From Candidatus Cloacimonadota bacterium (GTDB lineage: Bacteria > Cloacimonadota > Cloacimonadia > Cloacimonadales > TCS61): DNA of 6,477 nucleotides. The DNA lies in contig DAOUTP010000105.1 of assembly GCA_030626645.1 (NCBI GenBank), positions 1 to 6,477 of the forward strand, written 5' to 3'. How positions within the stretch are numbered: position 1 is the first letter of the stretch; every line of letters begins with the position of its first letter. Shown one piece after another: positions 1 to 6,327 of the stretch. The notes beneath the pieces were generated by a model. The model ran no database searches. It was not told where the DNA came from and worked only from the letters and a program-made list of their open reading frames with translations. The translations under genes were made by a program, and so were the position numbers.

Positions 1-35
1 AAAACAACTTTTTAAGTTAAGTAATATTTAAGTAA

Positions 36-47
36 AACATTAATGTT
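36..47. repeat. 12-bp perfect palindrome upstream of the beta-helix gene
   Basis: AACATTAATGTT equals its own reverse complement and lies about 50 nt before the start codon at 97. It could be an operator half-site pair for a dimeric regulator. In sequence this rich in A and T, short palindromes also arise by chance. The rest of positions 1-84 is A/T-rich leader with no recognisable gene. The palindrome itself is certain; any function is a guess. Confidence 0.3.
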
Positions 48-86
48 AAAACGACTAAAGGAAACTTAGGAAAGTTAGTAATATTT

Positions 87-90
87 GGAG
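87..90 (+). promoter_or_regulatory. Ribosome binding site of the beta-helix gene
   Basis: GGAG lies 6 nt before the ATG at 97, which is ideal spacing. It overlaps the in-frame TTG at 85, so translation cannot sensibly start at that TTG. This places the start at 97 and puts the hydrophobic signal peptide directly at the N-terminus. Confidence 0.75.
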
Positions 91-96
91 CTTATT

Positions 97-1428
97 ATGA
101 AACAGATCATAACAATTTTATTTTTATTGTCCTTCGTTTTTATTAATGCAGTAATTATTAATGTGCCTGGTGACCAACCAACTATTCAAGCAGGATTAGA
201 TATAGCGATTGAAGGTGACTCGGTTCTGGTGGCTGCAGGAATTTATTATGAAAATATTACATGGCCAGACATCAACGGAATAAAACTTATCGGCAGCGGT
301 GAAGATGATTGTATAATTGATGGAGACAGCATAGGCAGAGTAATTGCCTATGAACGTTGGGACACTTTCCACGATTCAACAACTGTAATAAAAAATTTTA
401 CAATTCAAAATGGCTGGTGGTCTCAAGGTTGCGGAATCTATCTACGATCTGAAAACCAATTTCTGTTGGAAAACTTAATTATAAAAGACAATTATCTATT
501 TGCTCCTTATGAGTCCGAAATTCCCGATAACAATAGGTATAGTATAGAAGGTGGTGCAGGTATTCACTTAGACAATAACTCCAGCCCGATTATGAGAAAC
601 ATATTGATTTGTGATAATTATTCTGAATTAAGTGGTGGCGGTATGTTTATTTATGAAGACAGTGAGCCAATATTAGAAAATGTATTAATTGCGAATAATT
701 ATTCTGCCGTTAATGGAGGTGGAATATCTTGCGAATGTGGTTCTGATCCTAGTTTAACTAATGTGACTATTTCGAATAACATTGCTTCTGAAAATGGTGG
801 AGGAATTTTTATTTATGGTAATACTTCAGTTTTAGTTACTAATTGTATCTTTTGGAATAATTCATCAGAAGAAATTTATTTCGATGAACAATGGTATGGT
901 AACAGTTCAATTTCAATTTCGTATTCTGATCTTCAAGGTGGAGAAGAAGGGATCATAACAAATGGAAATGGAATTGTTAATTGGTTAGAAGGAAATATTG
1001 ATTCAGATCCTTTGTTTAATGATCCTCTAAACGGAGATTATCATTTAACCGAAGACTCTCCGTGTATTGATGCTGGAGATCCAGGCTCACCTTTAGATCC
1101 TGATGGAACAATAGCAGATATGGGAGCTTTTTATTTTGATCAATTAAATGCAATAGATGATAATGAGATCCCAATGTCAAAACTTGAACTATCAAATTAC
1201 CCAAATCCTTTCAATCCATTAACAACTATCAGCTTTGAGATAAAAGAAAATGAAACCGGAACTCTTACTTTGTTTAACTTAAAGGGACAATTGATCGAAT
1301 CACATCAATTTGAATCCGGTAAACATAATTATTTATGGAATGCATCAAATCAGGCATCCGGAATATATTTCTATAAATTGCAAACACAAGCCATAACCGA
1401 AACAAGGAAGATGCTATTGTTGAAATAA
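97..1428 (+). CDS. Secreted right-handed beta-helix protein with T9SS-type C-terminal sorting domain
   Basis: This 443-residue protein is predicted to be exported and either released or surface-anchored. Residues 1-18 form a classic signal peptide: MKQ, a hydrophobic I/L/F core, then an INA cleavage-like end. The middle is a parallel beta-helix of the pectate-lyase-like or NosD-like kind. Its coils carry a GGGI motif at residues 153, 180, 207 and 234, exactly 27 residues apart, with N..I.NN between. Residues near 330-350 (DSPCIDAGDPGSP...DMGAF) match the end cap usual in such proteins. Residues 367-443 form a sorting domain with NYPNPFNP, SGIYFYKL and a KMLLLK terminus, as in FCB-group type IX secretion substrates. 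No polysaccharide-lyase catalytic residues could be assigned, so the substrate is unknown; adhesion or glycan binding is as likely as enzymatic activity. A 146-nt gap separates it from the next gene, so it is probably its own transcription unit. Confidence 0.85.
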   Translation: MKQIITILFLLSFVFINAVIINVPGDQPTIQAGLDIAIEGDSVLVAAGIYYENITWPDINGIKLIGSGEDDCIIDGDSIGRVIAYERWDTFHDSTTVIKNFTIQNGWWSQGCGIYLRSENQFLLENLIIKDNYLFAPYESEIPDNNRYSIEGGAGIHLDNNSSPIMRNILICDNYSELSGGGMFIYEDSEPILENVLIANNYSAVNGGGISCECGSDPSLTNVTISNNIASENGGGIFIYGNTSVLVTNCIFWNNSSEEIYFDEQWYGNSSISISYSDLQGGEEGIITNGNGIVNWLEGNIDSDPLFNDPLNGDYHLTEDSPCIDAGDPGSPLDPDGTIADMGAFYFDQLNAIDDNEIPMSKLELSNYPNPFNPLTTISFEIKENETGTLTLFNLKGQLIESHQFESGKHNYLWNASNQASGIYFYKLQTQAITETRKMLLLK

Positions 1429-1502
1429 TTAGCCTTCTTCCCTTACATAATTTCCCATTATAATAAAAAAAAACTTGCAGTAAAACAATAAAAAAGTAAT
1501 CT

Positions 1503-1535
1503 TTGATTAAATTTTGTATGTATTGTAAATATAAT
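1503..1535 (+). promoter_or_regulatory. Candidate promoter of the c-di-GMP signalling operon
   Basis: A perfect -10 box TATAAT lies at 1530-1535. A TTGATT element at 1503-1508 sits 21 nt upstream, which is too far for a good -35 box; TTAAAT at 1507-1512 has 17-nt spacing but a weak match. Transcription would begin near 1542, inside the tandem repeat described separately, giving a leader of about 33 nt. No hairpin terminator for the preceding gene is visible between 1429 and 1500. Motif match only. Confidence 0.4.
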
Positions 1536-1538
1536 TGA

Positions 1539-1564
1539 AAATTACGTTAGTGAAATTACGTTAG
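1539..1564 (+). repeat. Tandem 12-bp direct repeat, possible operator
   Basis: AAATTACGTTAG occurs twice without mismatch, at 1539-1550 and 1553-1564, with a 14-bp period. It sits between the predicted -10 box and the start codon at 1575. The second copy runs into the AGGGG (1563-1567) that serves as the ribosome binding site. A direct repeat here would suit a regulator acting on initiation or a protein acting on the leader mRNA. The repeat is certain; the function is inferred. Confidence 0.5.
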
Positions 1565-1574
1565 GGGTTGGATT

Positions 1575-2930
1575 ATGCATAAAGAGATTAACATACTAAT
1601 TGTTGAAGATGAAGCTATCATTGCCAATGATATTAAAAGGGCTTTAGAGAAGTTTGGATATAACGTAATTGATATTGTAAGATCAGGAGAGTTGGCAATT
1701 CAAATGGTGGAAAAGACCAATCCCGATTTGATTCTGGTTGATATAAAATTGGAAGGTAAACTTAGCGGTATAGATATTGCAGGAACAATTCAAGAAGAAT
1801 ACGGTTTACCGGTGATCTTGATCACTGCTTATTCCAATAGAAGAATGATAGATGAAGCCAAGCTGACAGCACCCTACGGCTATATTACAAAACCATTCGA
1901 AGATAAAGAACTATACTCATCTATAGAAATAGCTCTTCATAAATCCAAGCTTGATATTGCCTTAAAAGATGCGAAACATAAAATTGAAAAACTTCATGAT
2001 GTTGCAATTGAATTGGCAGCTTGTGAAAGTGTAAAATGCATTTTCCAAGAAACAGAAAATGCCTTGAAAAGTATATTTGGTATTTCTGATGTTGCCTTCT
2101 ACAGAAGAGAAAAGAATCACTTAGTTTTAGAGACAAAAAAACACTTAGGTTTGTTTAAAACCAAATACAAACTTACAGAAGGTATTGCAGGTAAGGTGTT
2201 CAGTTCAGATAAGGTTTGTATCTATTCACACCAAAGCGAATTTTTGGAGTTTGAGCCTGAATGGGAAGATATTGAATCGGTAATAGGCTGCCGAATTGGA
2301 GATGAAGATATTTTTCTTGCTGTTTCCCAACAGGAAAAGGCATATAACACGGAATTAGCAAAAATTCTTAGTATTTTATTCAAACACACAAATGAAACAT
2401 TAAAAAGAATAAAATATGAGAATCTTCTAAAGAAGAAAGCAGTGATAGATCCACTTACAAATGTATACAATAGGCTTTATTATGATCAAGCTATTAAATA
2501 TGAGATGAAACTTGCAAAGAGATATAAATATGATATTGGTTTCATTGTTGTAGATATAAATAATCTTAAAAAAATAAATGATGAGCATGGACACAATTTA
2601 GGCGATAAAGCTCTAAAATTGGTTGCATCGCTACTAGTATCTCAAGCACGTGATTCTGATCACGTCATCCGCAGCGGAGGAGACGAATTTCTGCTGATGC
2701 TTCCCCAAACAGGAAAAGAGGTTGAAATTGTTGAGAATAGGATGAGAAGTGCAATAATTGTTTTAAATAAAAAAAGTAAAATTTCATTTCCAGTGACTTT
2801 TGCAATTGGCAGTGCTTTTTGGAATATTGAGATGAATAAGAGTATTGAAGAGATCATAAAAGAAGCTGATAATAAGATGTATATTGATAAAAAGAATTCT
2901 GCAAAAAGCAGGAAGACTGATGAAAAGTAA
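1575..2930 (+). CDS. Response regulator with receiver, GAF-like and GGDEF domains; predicted diguanylate cyclase
   Basis: This 451-residue cytosolic protein is predicted to make cyclic di-GMP from two GTP when its receiver is phosphorylated. The receiver (residues 4-125) has acidic pocket E11/D12, phosphoacceptor D56, T84 and K106, all intact. A helical linker (about 120-145) leads to a GAF-like sensor domain (about 145-275, with GIAGKV at 203-208). The GGDEF domain (about 285-445) opens with DPLTNVYNR at 292-300. It has metal ligand D327, an intact GGDEF at 368-372, and RDSD at 359-362, which matches the RxxD inhibitory site, so product feedback inhibition is expected. The start is supported by AGGGG 7 nt upstream. 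Its last 11 nt overlap the next gene. No histidine kinase is in the window, so the phosphodonor is unknown. Domain calls are firm; the GAF ligand is not predictable. Confidence 0.92.
   Translation: MHKEINILIVEDEAIIANDIKRALEKFGYNVIDIVRSGELAIQMVEKTNPDLILVDIKLEGKLSGIDIAGTIQEEYGLPVILITAYSNRRMIDEAKLTAPYGYITKPFEDKELYSSIEIALHKSKLDIALKDAKHKIEKLHDVAIELAACESVKCIFQETENALKSIFGISDVAFYRREKNHLVLETKKHLGLFKTKYKLTEGIAGKVFSSDKVCIYSHQSEFLEFEPEWEDIESVIGCRIGDEDIFLAVSQQEKAYNTELAKILSILFKHTNETLKRIKYENLLKKKAVIDPLTNVYNRLYYDQAIKYEMKLAKRYKYDIGFIVVDINNLKKINDEHGHNLGDKALKLVASLLVSQARDSDHVIRSGGDEFLLMLPQTGKEVEIVENRMRSAIIVLNKKSKISFPVTFAIGSAFWNIEMNKSIEEIIKEADNKMYIDKKNSAKSRKTDEK
2910..2915 (+). promoter_or_regulatory. Ribosome binding site inside the upstream gene, deciding the HD-GYP start
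   Basis: AGGAAG lies a few bases before the ATG at 2920, within the last codons of the cyclase gene. It supports ATG 2920 over the in-frame TTG at 2884. The 2920 start also places the receiver beta-1 strand (KTILIVEDE) right at the N-terminus, as in the paralogous upstream gene. The arrangement suggests translational coupling. Confidence 0.75.
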
Positions 2931-4287
2931 AACAATACTCATTGTTGAAGATGAAAAGATCATTGCAGAAGATATTAAAAATACATTAGTAAAATTTAAT
3001 TATAAAGTTTCTGAAATCGTTGCCAGCGGAGAAAAAGCAATACAGAAAGCTGAGGAAACAAAACCAGACTTGATCCTGATGGATATTATGATTGAAGGTA
3101 ATATGAACGGGATCGAGGCAGCAAGGCGGATTTATCGCGATTTTGAAATACCTATTATTTTCCTGACAGCTTATGCTGATGACAAGATTTTAGAACAAGC
3201 TGCAGAATCATCTCCCTTTGGTTATTTAATTAAACCGTTTGAAGATAGAGAACTTCGTGCAACAATTGAAATGGCATTTTATAAATCCAAAATGGAGTTA
3301 GCACTCAGAAAAAACAGAAATTTTCTTTTAAAGGTCATCGACACAGTTCCCAATAACATCTTTGTTAAAGATAAGAGTGGAAAGTACTTAATGGTTAATA
3401 ATTCTGTTGCTGAATTATTTAATACAACACCAAAAAAGATGATAGGAAAAACTGATAGAGAATTAATAAATAAATCAAAGATCAAAAATGAGGATATTGA
3501 AAATCTTATTAAAGATGATCTTAACGTGATCACAGGGAAGAAGAAAGTGCTGATTCCTGAAGAATCAATTTCTTTAGATGATGGTAAGAAGATCTGGCTC
3601 CAAACAACGAAAGTCCCTCTAGATTCACCGGATGTTCCTGAAGTACTTCTGGGTGTTTCAGTTGATATTACCGCATTGAAGAATAGTTTCCATCGTTTGC
3701 AGGAATTAATGGAAGAAACGGTAAATGGTCTTGTCTCAGCGGTTGAAAAAAGAGATCCGTACACTGCTGGTCATCAGCGTCGAGTTTCGTTACTGGCAAA
3801 TGCTATTGCTGTAAAAATGGAGTTGGAAAAATCACAAGCTGATGGATTGAGAATTGCAGCAATTGTTCATGATATTGGAAAAATTTATGTTCCTTCGGAG
3901 ATTCTGAGTAAACCAGGTAAATTAACCACTGCAGAATTCGAACTTGTTAAAACGCATCCCCAAGCTGGTTTTGAAATTTTATCAAAGATCAACTTTCCAT
4001 GGCCGGTAGCAGAAATAGTTTTACAGCATCAAGAGAGAATTAATGGTAGTGGCTATCCAAATGGTCTTAAAGGTGATGATATTGTTATTGAAGCGCAGAT
4101 CATTGCAGTTGCTGATGTTGTTGAAGCTATAGCATCACATCGTCCATATAGACCTTCTTTGGGAATAGATTTTGCCCTGGAAGAAATAGATTCGCAAAAG
4201 GGAGTACTTTTCGATGAAAAAGTGGTCAACATTTGTTTGGATCTATTTAAGAATAACGAGTTTGCTTTTCCTGAATTGCAGCGATAA
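2920..4287 (+). CDS. Response regulator with receiver, PAS and HD-GYP domains; predicted c-di-GMP phosphodiesterase
   Basis: This 455-residue cytosolic protein is predicted to hydrolyse cyclic di-GMP under phosphorylation and PAS control. The receiver (residues 4-125) keeps E10/D11, phosphoacceptor D55, T83 and K105. A PAS domain (about 135-251) ends in the usual VDIT at 248-251. The HD-GYP domain (about 260-450) shows KRDPYTAGH ending at H285, the HD pair H317/D318, H346, H370 followed by Q371-E372, GSGYP at 376-380 and D399. The usual HHE is HQE here, so one common metal ligand is replaced by glutamine while the rest of the signature is intact. The receiver is about half identical to that of the upstream cyclase without gaps, so the pair arose by duplication. 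The 11-nt overlap implies shared expression and linked translation. Phosphodiesterase activity is the best reading; nonenzymatic c-di-GMP binding cannot be excluded. Confidence 0.92.
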   Translation: MKSKTILIVEDEKIIAEDIKNTLVKFNYKVSEIVASGEKAIQKAEETKPDLILMDIMIEGNMNGIEAARRIYRDFEIPIIFLTAYADDKILEQAAESSPFGYLIKPFEDRELRATIEMAFYKSKMELALRKNRNFLLKVIDTVPNNIFVKDKSGKYLMVNNSVAELFNTTPKKMIGKTDRELINKSKIKNEDIENLIKDDLNVITGKKKVLIPEESISLDDGKKIWLQTTKVPLDSPDVPEVLLGVSVDITALKNSFHRLQELMEETVNGLVSAVEKRDPYTAGHQRRVSLLANAIAVKMELEKSQADGLRIAAIVHDIGKIYVPSEILSKPGKLTTAEFELVKTHPQAGFEILSKINFPWPVAEIVLQHQERINGSGYPNGLKGDDIVIEAQIIAVADVVEAIASHRPYRPSLGIDFALEEIDSQKGVLFDEKVVNICLDLFKNNEFAFPELQR

Positions 4288-4310
4288 TTACTTAATAATT
4301 TAGTACATAC

Positions 4311-4324
4311 TATAATACTTGACA
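4311..4324 (+). promoter_or_regulatory. Candidate promoter elements upstream of gcvH
   Basis: The 82-nt gap before gcvH holds a perfect TATAAT at 4311-4316, with only a weak TTACTT (4288-4293) 17 nt upstream. It also holds a perfect TTGACA at 4319-4324, whose best -10 partner is CATAAC (4344-4349) at a long 19-nt spacing. Either could drive the gcvH-gmk-rpoZ-udg cluster, but neither is a complete strong promoter. No terminator hairpin was found after the HD-GYP gene, so read-through is possible. Confidence 0.4.
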
Positions 4325-4359
4325 CAATAACGCTGTTTGAATCCATAACGCAAAAAAAT

Positions 4360-4365
4360 GGAGGG
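4360..4365 (+). promoter_or_regulatory. Ribosome binding site deciding the gcvH start
   Basis: GGAGGG lies 4 nt before the ATG at 4370 and overlaps an in-frame ATG at 4358. The upstream ATG has only an A-run before it and no Shine-Dalgarno sequence. The real start is therefore 4370, which gives the normal GcvH N-terminus MVKDNLLYTESHEW. Confidence 0.8.
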
Positions 4366-4369
4366 AATA

Positions 4370-4747
4370 ATGGTTAAGGATAATTTGCTCTATACTGAAT
4401 CCCATGAATGGGTTGAAGTCATTGGAGATGAAGCTGTGATCGGCATTACAGACTTTGCTCAACACGAACTAGGTGATATAGTTTATGTGGAACTTCCTGA
4501 AGTTGGAGATGAGGTTGAAAGGGGAGAAGGTTTTGGTTCAATTGAAGCTGTAAAAGCTGTTGAAGATATTCTCTCTCCAATCAGTGGAGAAGTTATTGCA
4601 ATTAACGAAGATCTTGAAGATACTCCGGAAACTATAAATAATGATGCTTTTGGTGATGGTTGGATCATGAAGGTTAAACTCAATGATAAAAATGAACTTG
4701 AAGATCTCTTAAATGCAGAAAAATATAAGCAATTAATCGAAAGCTAA
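4370..4747 (+). CDS. gcvH: Glycine cleavage system H protein
   Basis: This 125-residue protein is the lipoyl carrier of the glycine cleavage complex. It shuttles the aminomethyl group between the P protein (decarboxylase), T protein (aminomethyltransferase) and L protein (dihydrolipoyl dehydrogenase). Hallmarks are all present: YTESHEW at residues 8-14, GITDFAQHELGDIVYVELP at 25-43, the lipoylation site IEAVKAVED with K62, the SPISGEV turn, and GDGWIMKVK near the C-terminus. Length is typical of the family. No gcvT, gcvP or lipoate-ligase gene lies in the window, so its partners must be elsewhere, or this copy may serve another lipoyl-dependent role. It heads a compact cluster, with gmk starting 11 nt after its stop. 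The family assignment is very secure. Confidence 0.96.
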   Translation: MVKDNLLYTESHEWVEVIGDEAVIGITDFAQHELGDIVYVELPEVGDEVERGEGFGSIEAVKAVEDILSPISGEVIAINEDLEDTPETINNDAFGDGWIMKVKLNDKNELEDLLNAEKYKQLIES

Positions 4748-4758
4748 AGTACATTATT

Positions 4759-5370
4759 TTGAGTAGCGAAAATAAAAGAAATTTTTTAATCATTCTAATC
4801 TCGCCTTCTGGTGGCGGAAAAACTGCTATTTTTAATAAAATATTGGCAGAAGATAATGAGATCAAATATTCTGTTTCCTTCACAACAAGAAAAGCCCGTA
4901 TCAATGAAATTAACGGAACTGATTATAATTTTATTTCAGAAGAGAAATTTATAGAAATGAGGAATTCAAGTGAATTCCTTGAGTCAGCAAAAGTTCATGG
5001 TTTTTGGTATGGAACTTCCAAGAGTTATATAAATAGTGTGTTAAAGAAAAACCATATTATCATGGATATTGATGTGCAAGGCGCAAAGCAGATCATGAAT
5101 TCAGATGTTGATCATATAACGGTTTTCATTCTTCCACCATCCAGAGAAGTGTGGCTTCAGCGGTTAAAAGGAAGAGGGACTGATTCGGATGAAGTGATCC
5201 AGGTTAGATTGGAAACAGCCGAAAAAGAAATTCAAGAGATTAGAGATTTTCAATATCTGATTATAAATGATGATCTTGATAAAGCTGTTAATGATATTAA
5301 AACAATAATAAAAGCTGAAGAAAATAAAATTGAAAGATTTATTAATATAGAAAATTATTACGGAGGATAA
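4759..5370 (+). CDS. gmk: Guanylate kinase
   Basis: This 203-residue cytosolic enzyme phosphorylates GMP to GDP using ATP, an essential step of guanine nucleotide supply. The P-loop is SPSGGGKT at residues 15-22, with Ser in place of the more common first Gly, a variant known in bacterial Gmk. GMP-site features follow: SVSFTTRKAR, NGTDYNF, FLESAKVHGFWYGTSK, and MDIDVQGAK for the core strand. The lid arginines lie in RLKGRGTDSDE and the following QVRL. The usual TTRxPR reads TTRKAR, keeping both arginines. The start is TTG at 4759: an in-frame stop lies at 4726 and no ATG or GTG lies between it and the P-loop, though ATT at 4753 or 4756 is possible. No clear Shine-Dalgarno precedes it, so coupling to gcvH translation is likely. 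Its final codons carry the next gene's ribosome binding site. Product GTP feeds RNA, DNA and c-di-GMP synthesis. Confidence 0.95.
   Translation: MSSENKRNFLIILISPSGGGKTAIFNKILAEDNEIKYSVSFTTRKARINEINGTDYNFISEEKFIEMRNSSEFLESAKVHGFWYGTSKSYINSVLKKNHIIMDIDVQGAKQIMNSDVDHITVFILPPSREVWLQRLKGRGTDSDEVIQVRLETAEKEIQEIRDFQYLIINDDLDKAVNDIKTIIKAEENKIERFINIENYYGG
5362..5366 (+). promoter_or_regulatory. Ribosome binding site of the rpoZ-like gene inside the gmk end
   Basis: GGAGG lies 4 nt before ATG 5371 and encodes part of the last gmk codons. The gmk stop TAA (5368-5370) directly abuts the ATG, so ribosomes finishing gmk are well placed to restart. Confidence 0.8.
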
Positions 5371-5604
5371 ATGAGCAAAAACACCGATTCAAGCATTGTA
5401 GAGAAATTTCTAGAAGACAATAATATGACTTATCTTTTCTTACTTCTTGCAAACTTGGAAGCAGAAAGAATTAGTAACTTACCATTTTCTATTAAGAGAA
5501 CATTACAGGGCAAGGTAACTACAACATCTTTGGAACACATCGCTTCAAACGTAATTCCAGATTATGTTGTGGAAGTTGATGATGACGAAGAAGAAGTAAC
5601 ATAG
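5371..5604 (+). CDS. rpoZ: Putative DNA-directed RNA polymerase omega subunit (divergent)
   Basis: This is a 77-residue acidic small protein. Omega helps assemble RNA polymerase by holding the beta-prime C-terminus and in many bacteria contributes to the ppGpp site. The match is weak but patterned: residues around 20-34 (TYLFLLLANLEAERIS) resemble the omega helix usually read as RxxLVLLAAxRARQL. GKVTTTSLEHIASNVI resembles the later KP..ALEEIA.G.I helix. The C-terminus ends in an acidic tail VEVDDDEEE. Length fits short omegas. Position directly after gmk, as in the conserved gmk-rpoZ order of Proteobacteria and Firmicutes, is the strongest support. The usual R-A-R of the first helix appears as E-A-E-R, so it is divergent. 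If it is not omega, it is an unassigned small acidic protein. It starts immediately after gmk with a strong ribosome binding site. Confidence 0.65.
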   Translation: MSKNTDSSIVEKFLEDNNMTYLFLLLANLEAERISNLPFSIKRTLQGKVTTTSLEHIASNVIPDYVVEVDDDEEEVT

Positions 5605-5619
5605 TCTATCGAGATACAT

Positions 5620-6264
5620 TTGTATAATAAAGCTATTAAACAATATCTTGAATATCTGAAATTATCCGGTATTCAAGATATTTTTGTTAAACCCCCACTT
5701 CAAATAAATAAAACAGAACTGCTTAAAGAACTAGAAGAAAAATATCATACTTGTACAAAATGTGTTTTACATGTAGAACGTAATAAATTTTGCTATGGGA
5801 ATGGGAACGCTGATGCGAGACTTTTGATCATCGGAGAAGGTCCTGGTGCCGAAGAGGACAGGATGGGGAAGGTTTTCGTAGGCAGATCAGGACAACTACT
5901 TACCAAAATGCTGAGTGCGATAAATCTATCTCGTGAAGAAGTGTATATTGCTAATATCGTGAAATGTCGTCCACCAGATAATCGCAATCCATTGCCTGAA
6001 GAAAAAAGTGCGTGTCTGCCATATCTGGAAGAACAAATTTCCATAATTCAACCTGAGTTTATTCTCATTCTTGGAAAGGTGGCAGCGGTTACACTTTTGG
6101 AAATTGAACAGACATTAAAAGCTTTCAGACAGCAAACTTATAATTTCAATGGAATAAAAACATTCGTCTCATACCACCCTTCAGCATTATTGAGAAATCC
6201 AAACTGGAAAACATTTGCCTGGATTGATCTTCAAAAACTGCAAAAAGATTACTTCGGACAATAA
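5620..6264 (+). CDS. 4Fe-4S uracil-DNA glycosylase, family 4/5 type
   Basis: This 214-residue DNA repair enzyme is predicted to remove uracil arising from cytosine deamination or dUTP incorporation, the first step of base excision repair. Four cysteines in the family spacing should bind a 4Fe-4S cluster: C45 and C48 (CTKC), C116 (VKCRPP) and C132 (SACLPYL). The first active-site motif is GEGPGAEED at 72-80, then FVGRSGQLL at 86-94, YIANIVKCRPPDNRNP, and the late motif YHPSALLRNP. The family was formerly annotated as phage SPO1 DNA polymerase-related protein. About 40 residues precede the CxxC, somewhat longer than minimal family members. The start is TTG at 5620, with a weak GAGA 5 nt upstream and no ATG before the catalytic core. 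It follows rpoZ by 15 nt, so it is probably the last gene of the cluster. Confidence 0.92.
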   Translation: MYNKAIKQYLEYLKLSGIQDIFVKPPLQINKTELLKELEEKYHTCTKCVLHVERNKFCYGNGNADARLLIIGEGPGAEEDRMGKVFVGRSGQLLTKMLSAINLSREEVYIANIVKCRPPDNRNPLPEEKSACLPYLEEQISIIQPEFILILGKVAAVTLLEIEQTLKAFRQQTYNFNGIKTFVSYHPSALLRNPNWKTFAWIDLQKLQKDYFGQ

Positions 6265-6327
6265 ATTATAGACTTCATTTCCATTTCATTTCAATATTAT
6301 TTTAAAAAAATGTTGCACTATTTCTAG

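Noticed and set aside
20..86. AGTAATATTT occurs at 20-29 and again at 77-86.
   Set aside because: A 10-bp A/T-only-like match in an A/T-rich leader is expected by chance, and the second copy runs into the ribosome binding site region.
1429..1500. Possible terminator after the beta-helix gene, near the A-run at 1464-1473.
   Set aside because: No stem of useful length precedes the run, and on the + strand it is A-rich rather than T-rich.
2648..2665. Perfect 7-bp inverted repeat ACGTGAT / ATCACGT with a 4-nt loop.
   Set aside because: It lies inside the cyclase gene over the conserved R-D-S-D-H codons, has no T-run, and is explained by coding constraint and chance.
3279..3764. A 161-codon open frame on the minus strand within the HD-GYP gene.
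   Set aside because: It lies opposite a well-supported coding region, has no recognisable domain, and its composition is that of an antisense shadow.
6276..6292. Three near-contiguous CATTTC units after the glycosylase gene.
   Set aside because: Short low-complexity repetition with no dyad symmetry, too small to call a repeat element or terminator.
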